A stretch of DNA of 64,000 bases from Rhabditophanes sp. KR3021. Its lineage: Eukaryota > Nematoda > Chromadorea > Rhabditida > Alloionematidae. Below, in pieces: positions 34,961 through 45,638 of the stretch. The notes beneath the pieces are model-generated. The model was given only the letters and a program-made list of their open reading frames with translations, ran no database searches and was not told the origin of the DNA. Position numbers and translations under genes: made by a program. Location: NCBI GenBank assembly GCA_963281155.1, contig CAUJLY010000004.1, positions 6,262,001-6,326,000 on the forward strand. Reading direction: 5' to 3'. Positions within the stretch are counted from its first letter, which is position 1, and each line of letters begins with the position of its first letter.

Positions 34961-35389
34961 ATGAATGTTAGTGATGAAGATATTTTGAGCGACACAGACT
35001 TTTTAAGCAATTCGGATAATGACTTAGCTGATGACATTAATACAACTGATTGTGAGACTGATGTAGAATGTGGCAAGGATACAAACTATGATGCATGGTT
35101 AGAAAATGACACCAGCAGTGGGAAGGAAGACTACTTGGAGACGTTAGATGGGTTAAGTGATTCGGAAATCAGCTCAATTGGTGAGACATCATCTAAGAGC
35201 ATTATAGATGCGCCACATCGATGCCCAATTAATGGTGCGTGGTTTCAAAGTTCAATTGATGAAGCGTCCCACCAAACCACTTTACCTCAAAATTGTTGCG
35301 AAGAAGAAACCTGGGAATGTTGCAAATGTACTGTGTTGAACATTCCCGACTTTGTTTATTGTATCGCTTGTAGTACCAAGAAGAAGTGA
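34961..35389 (+). CDS. Acidic protein with C-terminal RanBP2-type zinc finger
   Basis: A single visible exon of 142 codons starts at ATG 34961. It has a long Asp/Ser-rich acidic N-terminus, then a C-terminal W-x-C-x2-C-x3-N-x6-C-x2-C finger (WECCKCTVLNIPDFVYCIAC), the full RanBP2/NZF signature that binds ubiquitin or single-stranded RNA. The protein ends five residues later. An acidic region followed by this finger is also the order in the central part of MDM2, but no RING follows, so I do not call it that. TTTCAG lies 18 nt upstream of the ATG, which suggests a 5' UTR intron or trans-splicing. Confidence 0.7.
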   Translation: MNVSDEDILSDTDFLSNSDNDLADDINTTDCETDVECGKDTNYDAWLENDTSSGKEDYLETLDGLSDSEISSIGETSSKSIIDAPHRCPINGAWFQSSIDEASHQTTLPQNCCEEETWECCKCTVLNIPDFVYCIACSTKKK

Positions 35390-36815
35390 AAGTCATTGAA
35401 GGCTACAATATAAACTACTTATTACCATTTGGAGAGCATACATGTAGCTTTTGATCAAACATTCAACCTATATTTATTTAGATATTTGAATTATATAAAA
35501 TATGCCTTTTAATTAATACATTTTTTGAAATAATAAGATGATATGTAACCTAGATGTCTTGAATTTAAGAGTATAAAATATTTAACTTGTACAAAATTAT
35601 TTTTATTTCCTTATAGTTAAACCTGAAATTCTGTATCTTAGTAAATTAGTCTGTAACATTTTTTGTGAAAAATTTAAATGCCCCCCTTGCCCAACAGAAA
35701 AGAGATATCGAAGATCTGTTTGATAATTTAGGTATAAAAATACTGTGGCTTTTAAACTGCTATCTTGACTTTTCCCAGACTTACTCCAGGAATGAGTAAT
35801 AAACTTTATTTCTAAAAAAACTGAGTCTAATTGCATAATCATAAAATCAAGGGCTTAGGGGGTCTGCTCACTAGGATGACTAATAAGGGAAGACCACAAG
35901 TAATCAAAAAATATTTTTTGTATTATGTTTATAAGTGTCAAAATAGGTTTACATTAGTCAACGCTCTTATGTAGAACGTTAAAATCTCATTTGGTTAGTG
36001 ATAGGCCGTTTGCAAGGCAATGATAAAGAAAAAAGTCTCGGAAAGGTGTATTCTTATTCTGGTAAATAACTAATTAATAAATATATAAGTATAGCCAAAT
36101 AAAACTTAAAAAATTCCCACCTCCACATATTTATTAAACAGATAGTTTTAAAAATTTTCTGATTCCCAATGAACTTCAAATTTTCTGCCTTAAAACAATA
36201 TTGAAAATAAAATCATTTGAGAGGAATACAAAGAGATGTAGTCATTTTGAGGGAGTGAGAACTGGTAAAAGCATTTTAAGAAGAAAGATACAGTATTTTG
36301 ATGCTTTTAGGGTGATGTTAAAGGAAAAAATTAATCAAAAGTTAATTGTTATTGTTATAGTCTTTAGAAATGTATACGAGATGTTTTGTTACAGAGACTG
36401 TTAGGGGGGTAATTTGTAAAATTGGAGAATTTTCACTTTAAATTTATTTTTACGATTGGTTTTGTAAATTGAGCATTTATTAATTTAAATGATCATTGTG
36501 ATAAAGCCGCAATTTCGGCTAGTTGGATTAAAAACATTGCTGATGTTTTCACACGAAATCATAATAATGTTAATCTATCTACAAATAGCTACAAACCAAT
36601 CGTAGATATCTAATTTAACAAATCTTGTCTTTTGGTAGACATTGCAATGCGAACATTAGAGTCGTCTACTTTTATCGAATTATAAGTATATAAACATAAT
36701 AATTAGTCAAGCAATTCACTTTTTTTCTTTTAATACACATAAACATTTATTGTTACAAAGTGTATATTTATTATTATTTATTACCTTTCTGCTGTTAAAT
36801 CAACTGACTTTCAAA
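35390..36815. other. Intergenic
   Basis: About 1.4 kb of AT-rich sequence. Open frames at 35603-35842 (minus) and 36201-36404 (plus) do not look like proteins and lack plausible starts. I see nothing else in it. Confidence 0.5.
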
Positions 36816-38488
36816 ATGAATTTATCAAATAAAGCAGCTTCAAAAATTGCTTTGAAACAACTTCATATTGCCAATGCATGCACAAAATATTACCTAAACA
36901 GACAAACATTTTCTAAAACTAGTAAAAGTAATTACAATCTAATGAACATTCTCCCAGTACGTGAAATTGAGCCTCTCAAATATAGTCATTATTTACACTT
37001 CAATGCAAATGACTCTTTTAAATGTACTTTAGCAGACAAAAGCAAGCTTATCTGTGAAAAAAATACTTTGAAACAACAAATGAGTTTTACAAAATAATTG
37101 ATGAAATGCCAAATGCACAATGGAATAATATTACTGAACTTCATATAAAATACAGAGTAAACAAAGAAAAAAAGTTTAATGCAAATAGATTATTGTTTAC
37201 AACATGTATAATAAAAATGTTTATGAAAAAGGCCAAATATATTGAGCATATAAAAATTACGATGGATTGGTTTTATAAGCGTAATGAAATTGCTCCAAAA
37301 AACTCATACTTTATTTTGAAAGTTTTATCTGGAATTCAATCAGATATGGTTAAAAGAATTTCATTATATGGGTTTTCCAAAGATTTGCTCGATATAATAG
37401 CTGCGCTCAATTTTGTATTACACAAAAACTTTAAAAACATCTTGGTTGTGAATATATTCGACCCAAACGACAATTTAGATATAATGGAATATTTTTTAAA
37501 TGCTTCAAAATGCTATTCAAAAAAATTAAATAAATTGTTTACGTTGAAGGCATACTATCCTTTATCAACAGATTTGTATGTTGAATTTATAAATCGTTTT
37601 GGTAATATAGAAATACCACAAGCCAGCAAATCTTTTTCCTTGGAATATCAAAATGAAGGAGATGCAAAGATTTTAGATGCTTTGAATATTGAACAATCAA
37701 TTACAGAATTACATTTTTATTCTTATTATCACTTTTATGATTATATGACCTACGTTCCAGCTTTTAAAGTGTATAAATATCTCAAAAAATTAAAGCTTAA
37801 TTTAAACGCAATTTGTGAATTATGGAAGGACATTAATCCAATTGAATTAGAAGTACCAATAGCTAATTTTAAATATTTAACAATGGTAAAAACTATTTTA
37901 ATTGAAGGGATATTCAGGGAAGATAGTTCGGCAGAAAGACATGAATACACATTTATTTGCTCGCTGCCGAGAACAATTGAAACATTGACACTTAATGCAT
38001 GCCATTCTCTTAGTATGAGAGATAGAACAAAATTAGCAAAGTTATATCCACATTTGAAAAAGTTTCAGTTTATTATGCATGAAGCGTCAGAATTTTTATA
38101 CGAAAGAGATTTATTTATGAATTTTAAACACCTTCAAATACTTATTATTAGTTGCGATGGAAACAATAATTTTATTTTCCCAGATTCACTGCGAGTATTA
38201 GTGTTAATCTGTCAAAAATTAGAAATAAAATACAACAAGCTCGATCAAGTAAGTTATCAAAATTCCATGTATTTAGAATGCACATACAAAAGTTCTGATG
38301 ATGCATTTAATGAAAAAGACTCAAATATTGACATTAAGTTTTGCAGCTGTTGTAATCTCAAACTTTCTTTTAAAAATCATTTTATTGATAGAAATACGAA
38401 TGGAAATGTATTATCTATTTATTATAATACTTCCAATGATTTTGAATTATATTTAAAAAACTTAACAAGCATAAATTTCGAATTGTAA
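36816..38488 (+). pseudogene. F-box/LRR-like protein gene with a single frame break
   Basis: The first frame runs from ATG 36816 to a stop at 37097. The second, one base back, runs on to 38488. The break sits in a seven-A run at 37062-37068 (GTGAAAAAAATAC). Re-reading one A gives CEK-K-YFETTNEFYKIIDEMP and a continuous 557-residue protein. The start (NLSNKAASKIALKQLHIANACTKYYLNR) resembles a degenerate F-box helix set, and the rest consists of leucine/phenylalanine-rich units (LRVLVLICQKLEI, LTSINFEL) like LRR-type recognition domains. The ring of A AAA AAT in the zero frame is also a canonical -1 slippery heptamer. The options are a pseudogene, a sequence error in the homopolymer, or programmed frameshifting. 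If intact, it would be an SCF substrate-adaptor-like protein. Confidence 0.6.
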
Positions 38489-40227
38489 TAATTGGAGTTA
38501 TTTTTGTATTTAATATTGAATATATTGCTTTGAAATAATAAAATTGCTGTTTAAAAATAATAAATATATAAAAATGATTATTAAAAAAGCTAACATTATA
38601 CTTATTAAAGTTAAATCAAGAGAAGATAAGCTAATATCATGATTAATGTTAATAAGAACAAGTAACAAACTTTAGTTAACCCTTTATATATTTGAAAATA
38701 TATAAATCAGATAAGCTTGGCAAAAATAAGGAAGCTAAACAGGCGAAGTTTATAGAATCATAAATAATCTATACACAATTAAGAAACAAACTCATCATTA
38801 TTATAAATTAATGTATCAATGTTACAACGTTGTTTACTACTTTATTAAGGTAAAAGGCAATGACATTTTACCTTTTACTAGCATGTATGTTTTAAGCAAC
38901 GTGTTTTCGCTAATATGCATATTTAGTTGTGTGTTGTTTGATGGCAATATTATTCAAGTTTAAATTAGTTACTATAATAACCTCCATGAATTCCGATATT
39001 AAAAAGCATTGTAATGCTGAATTTCTTCGGTATTTATAAAGAAAATAATTCATTTCATCGTCTTTTAATATTGAATTTTATATTCAAAATGCATACCAAT
39101 AATGCTGCTTACTCTCTTCTGTATAATTATTTTAAATAAGATGTCTTACCTCGCTTGAAGCACCAAACATATGTACCCGAAATTGTATCAAAGTTTAGGT
39201 GGATCTTGCCATTGAAATGTCACCATTAATCAATAACATGTAATCTCTACGCGTATTTTATGAAAAATGCTTCGTTGGTATATCCGTATTTTTAATCATT
39301 ATTTTTGTGATTTTGTTTGTGAACAGCAAACATCTACAAAAAGTCCGAACAACATACAGAGTATCGTCGTCAAGACAAACTTAAGGACACGATAGGCAAA
39401 GTTTATCCTCTCGCATCATCTGATTCAAACAATATAACAATAGAAATGGCTAGAGTTGCTTCAAGAATAGATGATTCGAGTGAGTTGTATAGTGGAGAAG
39501 ACGCTCACATGTTGTCAAATTCTTTGTTGCCAATGAATTCACTTACATCCATAACAGATTCTTCCTAACAAGAAGCAATTGTAAGTTTTACTTTATGCAT
39601 GATATTTACTTGCTGCCACAGTTATAGTACTTTGATTTATCCTGCTCTGAAAGCGGATTGGAAGTTTTCCATCATTTATAGGTTAACACAGTGCTTATGA
39701 ATGCCTACTTTGAAATTGTGAGATCATATTAACGTGACCAGCGATGGCTTTTTTGTATATTTCTAATTGACTAAATGTATTATGAATAAAATTTGTATGT
39801 ACATACAATCATTCGATTTTTGCAAAGTTCAAATTATATTTAAAACCAGTCTATGAAATCTAACGCCATCATTAAATTTTTAAAACTTAAACTTTGCATA
39901 TAAGAAATTGAATACAACCAATTTATTTAACTTTAAAATGACAAGAAACCATACATAGGCGGCAATCTCATCAACAACAATAGTTTTTCTTAACAATTAA
40001 AGTTTACATAAAACTTGATACTTAAAAAGATACCAAGATAACAATCTAAAAAGCATATAATAAAAAGGAATCCTTTAGTAACAGTTACCGATTAGTTAAT
40101 GGACTATTAATAGAGTAGACATATATTTATCGCAGGAAACAGATTTTAAGTCAAATTACGGGAAATATAGTTGATTTTACCAAAAGGGTTTGTTGATGAT
40201 GGTTACCGCAATACATAAATTTATGGA
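38489..40227. other. Intergenic, with one possible terminal exon
   Basis: About 1.7 kb of AT-rich DNA separates the F-box-like gene from ZNF277. Apart from the possible terminal exon at 39328-39568 I see no supported feature. Confidence 0.45.
39328..39568 (+). other. Possible terminal coding exon, gene unknown
   Basis: After GTGAACAG at 39326 an open frame of about 80 codons runs to TAA at 39568. Its composition is protein-like (YKKSEQHTEYRRQDKLKDTI, then EMARVASRIDDSSELYSGED). It lacks an ATG at its start, so it would need upstream exons, which I could not find in the preceding 800 bases. Confidence 0.28.
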
Positions 40228-43181
40228 TTATTGCATGTCCTTAACAAGTTCTCTTTGCTTTTCGGCATTATCGTACAAATTGCCAACTTCCTCAGCAGTG
40301 ACACCTTCAACGGTATTTCTTTTGGAGATTTCAACAAACTTTTGATAGGCATCATCAGTCTTAAGGCCTTGGAATTCGTCAATTAGGTCTTCATTTTCTC
40401 CGAAGTTTTTGGCTTCAAAGTGACTTTCGAGCATCCAGAGCAAATGATCATTTCCGTAACAAGGGACCAAATTAGCCTCATTAACCCAAACCTCATCTTG
40501 AGGCAATTTTCCAGCTAAATGGTCAGATTGTCCCATATGAGCCCGCAGTTCTCCTAAATCTTTACAATCCTTGGTACACATGAAGCAATTGGCATGGTAA
40601 GACGAATTTCTAATGTAATTGACTAACTTCATTCGCCCATAAGTATCCAACTCTTTTTCTTCAATATGTTTGAGCAAGTCGAATTTGTGGCTTTTTACCA
40701 TATGTTGGCAAATTTCTTCTAAGGTCTCCTCTGTATGCTCACAAACAAGACAAGCTACCTGGATTTCCTCAACATCAATCTTGTCTTCGTTCCATTCTTT
40801 CCAATTGTCGACTTCATCCTCCTCGTCAGAATCTGCAAAAGTCGGCATGTTGTCTTCGAAGTCTTGATTGACAATATCTAATAAGTTATAAAGCAATTAA
40901 AAACTGAATCTTAATTATTATTTATGTACAATTTTTAAATAAAACGTTTTTTGTAACTGAAATTGTATTTTTAATTGGAATAAAATGTGTTATTAAAAGA
41001 CATGATCTAATTGTTATTTTGGCCATAATAAGGGTATCTAATACTTGCTCAAACGATTTGATTGCTTGTTTTAGCAAATGAACTTGATCTAACTGACACA
41101 ATAAAAAGTGGATATTGTCGTAAAAAAGGCTATTTTGTTATTAGAATCGGATACAACGAGTTTAAAAATATCACCAAACACGATCAATTCACTACTATTT
41201 ACGACAATCTGAATGAAGGAGAGCGATTAGAAAAGTTTTATGGTAAAGCATATAAAACAGAAAACTACCGCAAATATTCCTTTTAATAAACTCATGTCTA
41301 ATATCTTCTTAATAAAGTAATATGTATTTGATTAGTAGTAGAATTGTAAATGTTTTAGGTTTCAGTTTAGGCATATAGACCAAACGTCTTACATATGTAT
41401 ATTTTTTAAAGTTTAGAAAGCAAACTAACCTAACCAGCGTTGACCTAACTCTAAATAATTGATGATATAAAACTTGTCGTAATAATTATTTTTAGGATTG
41501 ACTTCGCGATGGTTTCTCTTTCTCATATGGTCCATTAAGGCGAGTCTATCAGGATAAACTTTTTCGCAGAAGATACAACAATGGTTGTCAATTTTGCCCT
41601 TTAAATGCTCGATATACTCCTGGACAAAGACTAAATTTTCTGGCGATCCAAGATTTAGACGATGGATCATGTACAAATGGTGGATAATTTTACTTCTATT
41701 TCCCGAGGCTTTGTATCTACAGAAAATACAGTTCATTTCGAAGGATCTATCGATTCTTTCTCTTTGTTGGCAATCAAGAGCTTCCTCTAATCTTCTCATT
41801 GCGAGTCTTTGTCTCACTTGGTAATCTTCAGGCAACGTTTCCTAGAAATTAAAACGTTTAAAATTAATACAATTCTGATTAATATGCTTTTTTAATACAA
41901 TTAAGTAATCTACCTTATACTAACAAAATATGCTATAGGAATTATATTCAATAATCGCAACACATTTGACCAAATCAAGTTATCCTATTATCATTTTAAT
42001 CAACCTTTTATCAAATTTATGCCATTTTTATCAATTACATCAATCTCTTAATTAATTATTTTGCAGGAAATATCAAAGCTCATGATGAAAGCGATCTTGG
42101 GGAGAGAAGGTGAAAAATTTAACAAAACTTACAAATAAAAGAGCGTCATATAAGAAATGTAAAAATAGTGATCAGGCCAGAAGCGATATCAATAATAAAA
42201 AGGAAACAATGGGCCTATTTTCCGATTTGTGGACTAAGGAGCACGAAGTTACAGTTACGTTATTAGAAAAAAAATACTAGAAGAGAAGGTAATGAGACGC
42301 GACTCACTTTGGAAGAAATAGAGGAACTTAATGGTCTTAGATTGAATTAAATATATATTGGCAACGTTTCCCTTAAATATATTATAAAATATAGTACTTA
42401 CCGTCATTAGATAGTAGAAATCAACCTTTCCAAATAATTCTTCATTCTTCTTGGGAACGACTTTACTAAAAACTTTCTCAATTGAATCTTTGGCGAATCT
42501 TTGCCTCCAATGCTCAACGTATCTCTTAAAATCTACGATGTGGTCAATTTCAGAGATAACAATTTTATGTTCTTTTAGTAAGTGGTCGGCGAAGTTGCAC
42601 ATGTCATCAGGAAGGTTGAAGAATTGCAAGCAGGAAACACACATAGTAGGTCCACCCCATTTTGGTGAAAATCCGACTGGAGCAACTGTTCCGGACAAGG
42701 TGCGAATACGAGCACGTGGAAGAGGGATAGATGGTTTGGCTTCGGAAGGATCACGTGGTTTGTCGTCATCTGAGTCTGAAAAGGCTTCTTCTAATTCTCC
42801 CACGTGATAAACATCCAAATCTTCGCCCCCATTAGATTGAGTCGAATTGGCATTTCTGCTGCGGCGATAGAAGTGGTTTTTGTTTGGGTGAGAAGTAGTT
42901 CTACTTTTGGGTTTTGGACCAACAGTTGACCACCCATCATCGTGACTTTCTTCCATCTTGACAGCATTAGGAACAGATGGTGTTATGGTCATGGATTGAG
43001 TACGTCCATGATCTGTTCTCAATTTCCCTCCCTTATTAACTTCCTTTGACACAGAATTTTTCTTTTCCCGTTTGTGAGACTTCACTGTTTCAAAGCCATC
43101 ATCTTCATCAACTTGATCTTTGAACTTGACTTCTTTGTCATTTTTTCCAGCTTCTGGAGATGATCCGCTTGGCTCAACCAT
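40228..43181 (-). CDS. ZNF277: Zinc finger protein 277
   Basis: Three exons (43181-42402, 41841-41430, 40877-40228) join in frame to 613 residues. Five C2H2 fingers lie in the order and spacing of ZNF277: CVSC..HLLKEH (exon 1), CIFC..HHLYMIH and CIFC..HMRKRNH (exon 2), CLVC..HMVKSH and CFMC..HMGQSDH (exon 3). The conserved acidic linker WKEWNEDKIDVEEIQVACLVC joins fingers 3 and 4. ZNF277 binds ribosomal protein uS5 and transcriptional partners in other animals. The N-terminal ~180 residues are additional. They are charged and Ser-rich, with two copies of an acidic DDG[FW]xTV motif (DEDDGFETV, HDDGWSTV). Both introns (560, 552 nt) are long for this window and carry coding-like sequence on the opposite strand. 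Confidence 0.9.
41073..41286 (+). other. Coding-like exon on opposite strand in ZNF277 intron 2
   Basis: After TTTTAG at 41067-41072 an open frame runs to TAA at 41286 (NELDLTDTIKSGYCRKKGYF, then RIGYNEFKNITKHDQF, ending YKTENYRKYSF). It has no ATG, so an upstream exon is required, but none with a start was found. An AATAAA lies at about 41310, before the host exon boundary. The composition looks like a real small basic protein. The family is unknown. Confidence 0.4.
42066..42285 (+). pseudogene. Coding-like relic on opposite strand in ZNF277 intron 1
   Basis: On the plus strand two protein-like pieces lie one base apart in frame: EISKLMMKAILGREGEKFNK, then KRASYKKCKNSDQARSDINN and ETMGLFSDLWTKEHEVTVTL up to a stop at about 42280. 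TTTTGCAG precedes the first piece. The frame change and missing start suggest a decayed copy of an unknown gene. Confidence 0.3.
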
Positions 43182-43827
43182 GTAACAGTCTAGTAGAATA
43201 TGTCTTAACTATTCTGAAAAGAAAATAACTTTAAAAATATGCCCCTTAAATATAAAAATATTCAAATTCATGCGTACAAGAGTATTGTTTGGGGTAACGT
43301 TAATTTAAACAAATATTTCTACTGTACGACAATTGACAAATATTTTAAAATTTGACGACAAAAACTTCAATCCAACAATAATAAAACGTGATCAAAAGGG
43401 GCTATCACATTATCTGGAGTCACGTGTCCTAAATTTATGATATAAAATATAGTTATGAAAACGTGGTATGTTGGTGTCTTCCACTACTATATGCACTGAA
43501 ATGTATAAGCAAGCATCTATACCAACTTAATGGTGGGAATTAATAAGCACCCAAATGTAGATCGATTTGAAAGTCGAAAAAAATTAAGTACCTATAAAAA
43601 GGATATTTAATCACAAAAAATACTAACATTACCTTCAAAAGAAGGGGCAATTTTTTTAAATTTAAAATATTTTAAAAATCGTTATTCCAACATTGATCCT
43701 GTCACGACAGATTCAAACACTGTTGTCACGAGCTTGTCCAAGTTTGTCGTTCACAAAAGTGCCGTTAAAAGGACATTTTTTCTTGATTGTAAAATTGTTT
43801 TAATAAATATTTACGTCTTATTGGAGC
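43182..43827. promoter_or_regulatory. Divergent promoter region ZNF277 / RBM7-like
   Basis: This is 646 bases between the start codons of two divergently transcribed genes. No coding sequence is seen. It presumably contains both promoters, and no specific motif could be defended. Confidence 0.4.
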
Positions 43828-44844
43828 ATGTCGCGTTATAACTTGTTTATGGAGGACAATTGTCAAGACAGAGACGATAAAACTATTTATGTTAGGAATT
43901 TAGATATCAGAGTTACCAAGAACTTACTATGGGAGCTTTTTTCTCAGGTAAGTTGTTAATGTCAATTTTATAGTTAATTATTTATTTAGATTGGAGTTGT
44001 TCAGGATGTTTTTATGCCTGTTGTTGCTGCTGACGCCAAGGAAAATCCATTTGCTTTAGTTAGATTCAAGACTTTGCACACACCAATATATGCTTGTGAA
44101 ATGATGGATGGCGTTGAACTTTTTGGGAGAGCCATTTCCATTAATCCAAAGGGAAAGTGCATGCACACTGAATTGTATACAAATCTAAGAAAATCAGGGT
44201 CTCTGGCTTACCAAATCGAACTTGACAAAAGAAGAGATCAAGCTAGATTACATTCTCGCAAAGCTCACTACAATAGTCAGGATAGTGTTCATGATAATAG
44301 TGGTAAAAGATACCCACAACAACAGGGATCTCAATCGTATGGATATCATCAATTGGGAAACAGCAGTGGCCATGGTGGTTCGTGGCAAAATATGAATGAT
44401 TCTAGAGGCAGTAGAGGTGACCTGAATTCTTCTTACTCATCCCAAAGATATTCCCAAACTAACATCTACGAGGGACAACAACCACACCGTGCCTCAAACA
44501 ACCACTTCCAAAACCAATATGACTCGAGTCAAAACCATAGCTATACTGGATCTAATAACTGGGATCAGTCGCAAGCAAATAATAGCAGCGATCGAGTCAA
44601 CACCAATCGAGGTAATTCTTATAATCGGAATCATCAACGAACAAATTATGATGATGAACGAGTTGACATGAGTCAAAGTTGGTCTGGAAATAGAAATCAA
44701 CAAGCAAAGAATGGCTATAACCGAGGTGGTTATAATAGTGGAAGAGGAAATGAAGAAGCACCTAATGGTCGTCCAAACTTGAAAAGAAATACCTCCTCAG
44801 GATACGTCCCTAATGATGGTTCTCAGAAAAGACCTAAATATTGA
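43828..44844 (+). CDS. RBM7: RBM7-like RRM protein with Q/N/G/S-rich tail
   Basis: Exon 1 (43828-43947) and exon 2 (43990-44844) encode 324 residues. A single RRM occupies about 20-100: RNP2 is TIYVRNLD, followed by RVTKNLLWELFSQIGVV; RNP1 is PFALVRFK, followed by the MMDGVELFGRAISI helix and strand. The L-L-W-E-L-F and L-[FY]-G-R pattern matches RBM7/RBM11, the RNA-binding subunit of the nuclear exosome targeting (NEXT) complex. The tail (about 125-324) is a low-complexity Ser/Gln/Asn/Gly/Tyr/Arg region with RGG-like pieces and a basic end (QKRPKY). It is prion-like and longer than I expect for RBM7. The intron is 42 nt, phase 0. Confidence 0.8.
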
Positions 44845-45139
44845 TCATAACAATCCATTTTGTTTACTCTTAGAAGATCAAAATTATTTGAGCCACTATC
44901 TTTTTCTTAATAATTTCCTTGTTTTGTAATTAATTTTGAAAATGTTTAAACATAATAAAAATTTTGAACAACTTCTTTTAAATTTAACAGCATTTTTAGA
45001 TATTTATTTTATTAAACAATAATTTTCAAATAATTAAGAACATATTTTTTCGAGTTTTGAAAACTATTTTATTTATTCCATTCAAATTTAGATGGCATGT
45101 TATATTTATGAGGTTAAATTGATTATTGTTTAGAAGACA
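44845..45139. other. Convergent 3' flank
   Basis: Between the RBM7-like stop and the end of the small minus-strand gene lies AT-rich sequence with an AATAAA at about 44955 in plus sense. Nothing else is visible. Confidence 0.5.
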
Positions 45140-45403
45140 TCATACATCAGGATCGAGGATTGTATTGTTTGGATTAGGAGCAGACTTGCAGTTTCGAATC
45201 GTAGGTTGTTGTTGCAGGTTAGGAATCATTCCATTGTTGTCCAATTCAACGGCTTTGATGAGGGCTGCTGGGTCCATGTCCACGGAAGTGAAAAATTGTT
45301 CTAATTGTATTTCCATATACACAATCCCACTTAATCTTCTCTCTAAAGGAACCAAACAGACCCTTCTTGTGGGAGTCTTGCTTCTTCTGTTAGCAATAGA
45401 CAT
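45140..45403 (-). CDS. Orphan 87-residue protein
   Basis: An ATG at 45403 opens 87 codons to TGA at 45140. The sequence has a basic start (SIANRRSKTPTRRVCLVPLE), then RLSGIVYMEIQLEQFFTSVD and a Pro/Asn-rich end. The basic R-x-S-x-T-P-T-R-R-V stretch looks like a phosphorylatable, chromatin- or microtubule-binding tail, as seen in small cell-cycle proteins, but I cannot name a family. It lies head-to-head with RPN1, 235 nt away. The opposite-strand frame (45126-45425) is a shadow without ATG support. Confidence 0.5.
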   Translation of the reverse strand: MSIANRRSKTPTRRVCLVPLERRLSGIVYMEIQLEQFFTSVDMDPAALIKAVELDNNGMIPNLQQQPTIRNCKSAPNPNNTILDPDV

Positions 45404-45638
45404 CGGAGTAAATGATTGTCTTTAGTCCTTTCTATCATGTTTTCAACTGCAAAATTAGAATAGTTATGTCTTTTTATTTGTATGTTGTTATTTAAATTTT
45501 GCGTGCATCCCACATGGAAAACAATTGGTAGGAAGTCAGCGACATACTACGAAAATCATCAAATATATTTTTGTCTATAAGCTTGAGTACAACACAAACT
45601 CATTATCCGTGACACATTAATTTATACTATTTAAGAAG

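Noticed and set aside
34961..35389. Possible MDM2/MDM4 homologue
   Set aside because: An acidic stretch plus RanBP2-type finger recalls MDM2, but there is no p53-binding SWIB domain or RING, and the protein ends right after the finger.
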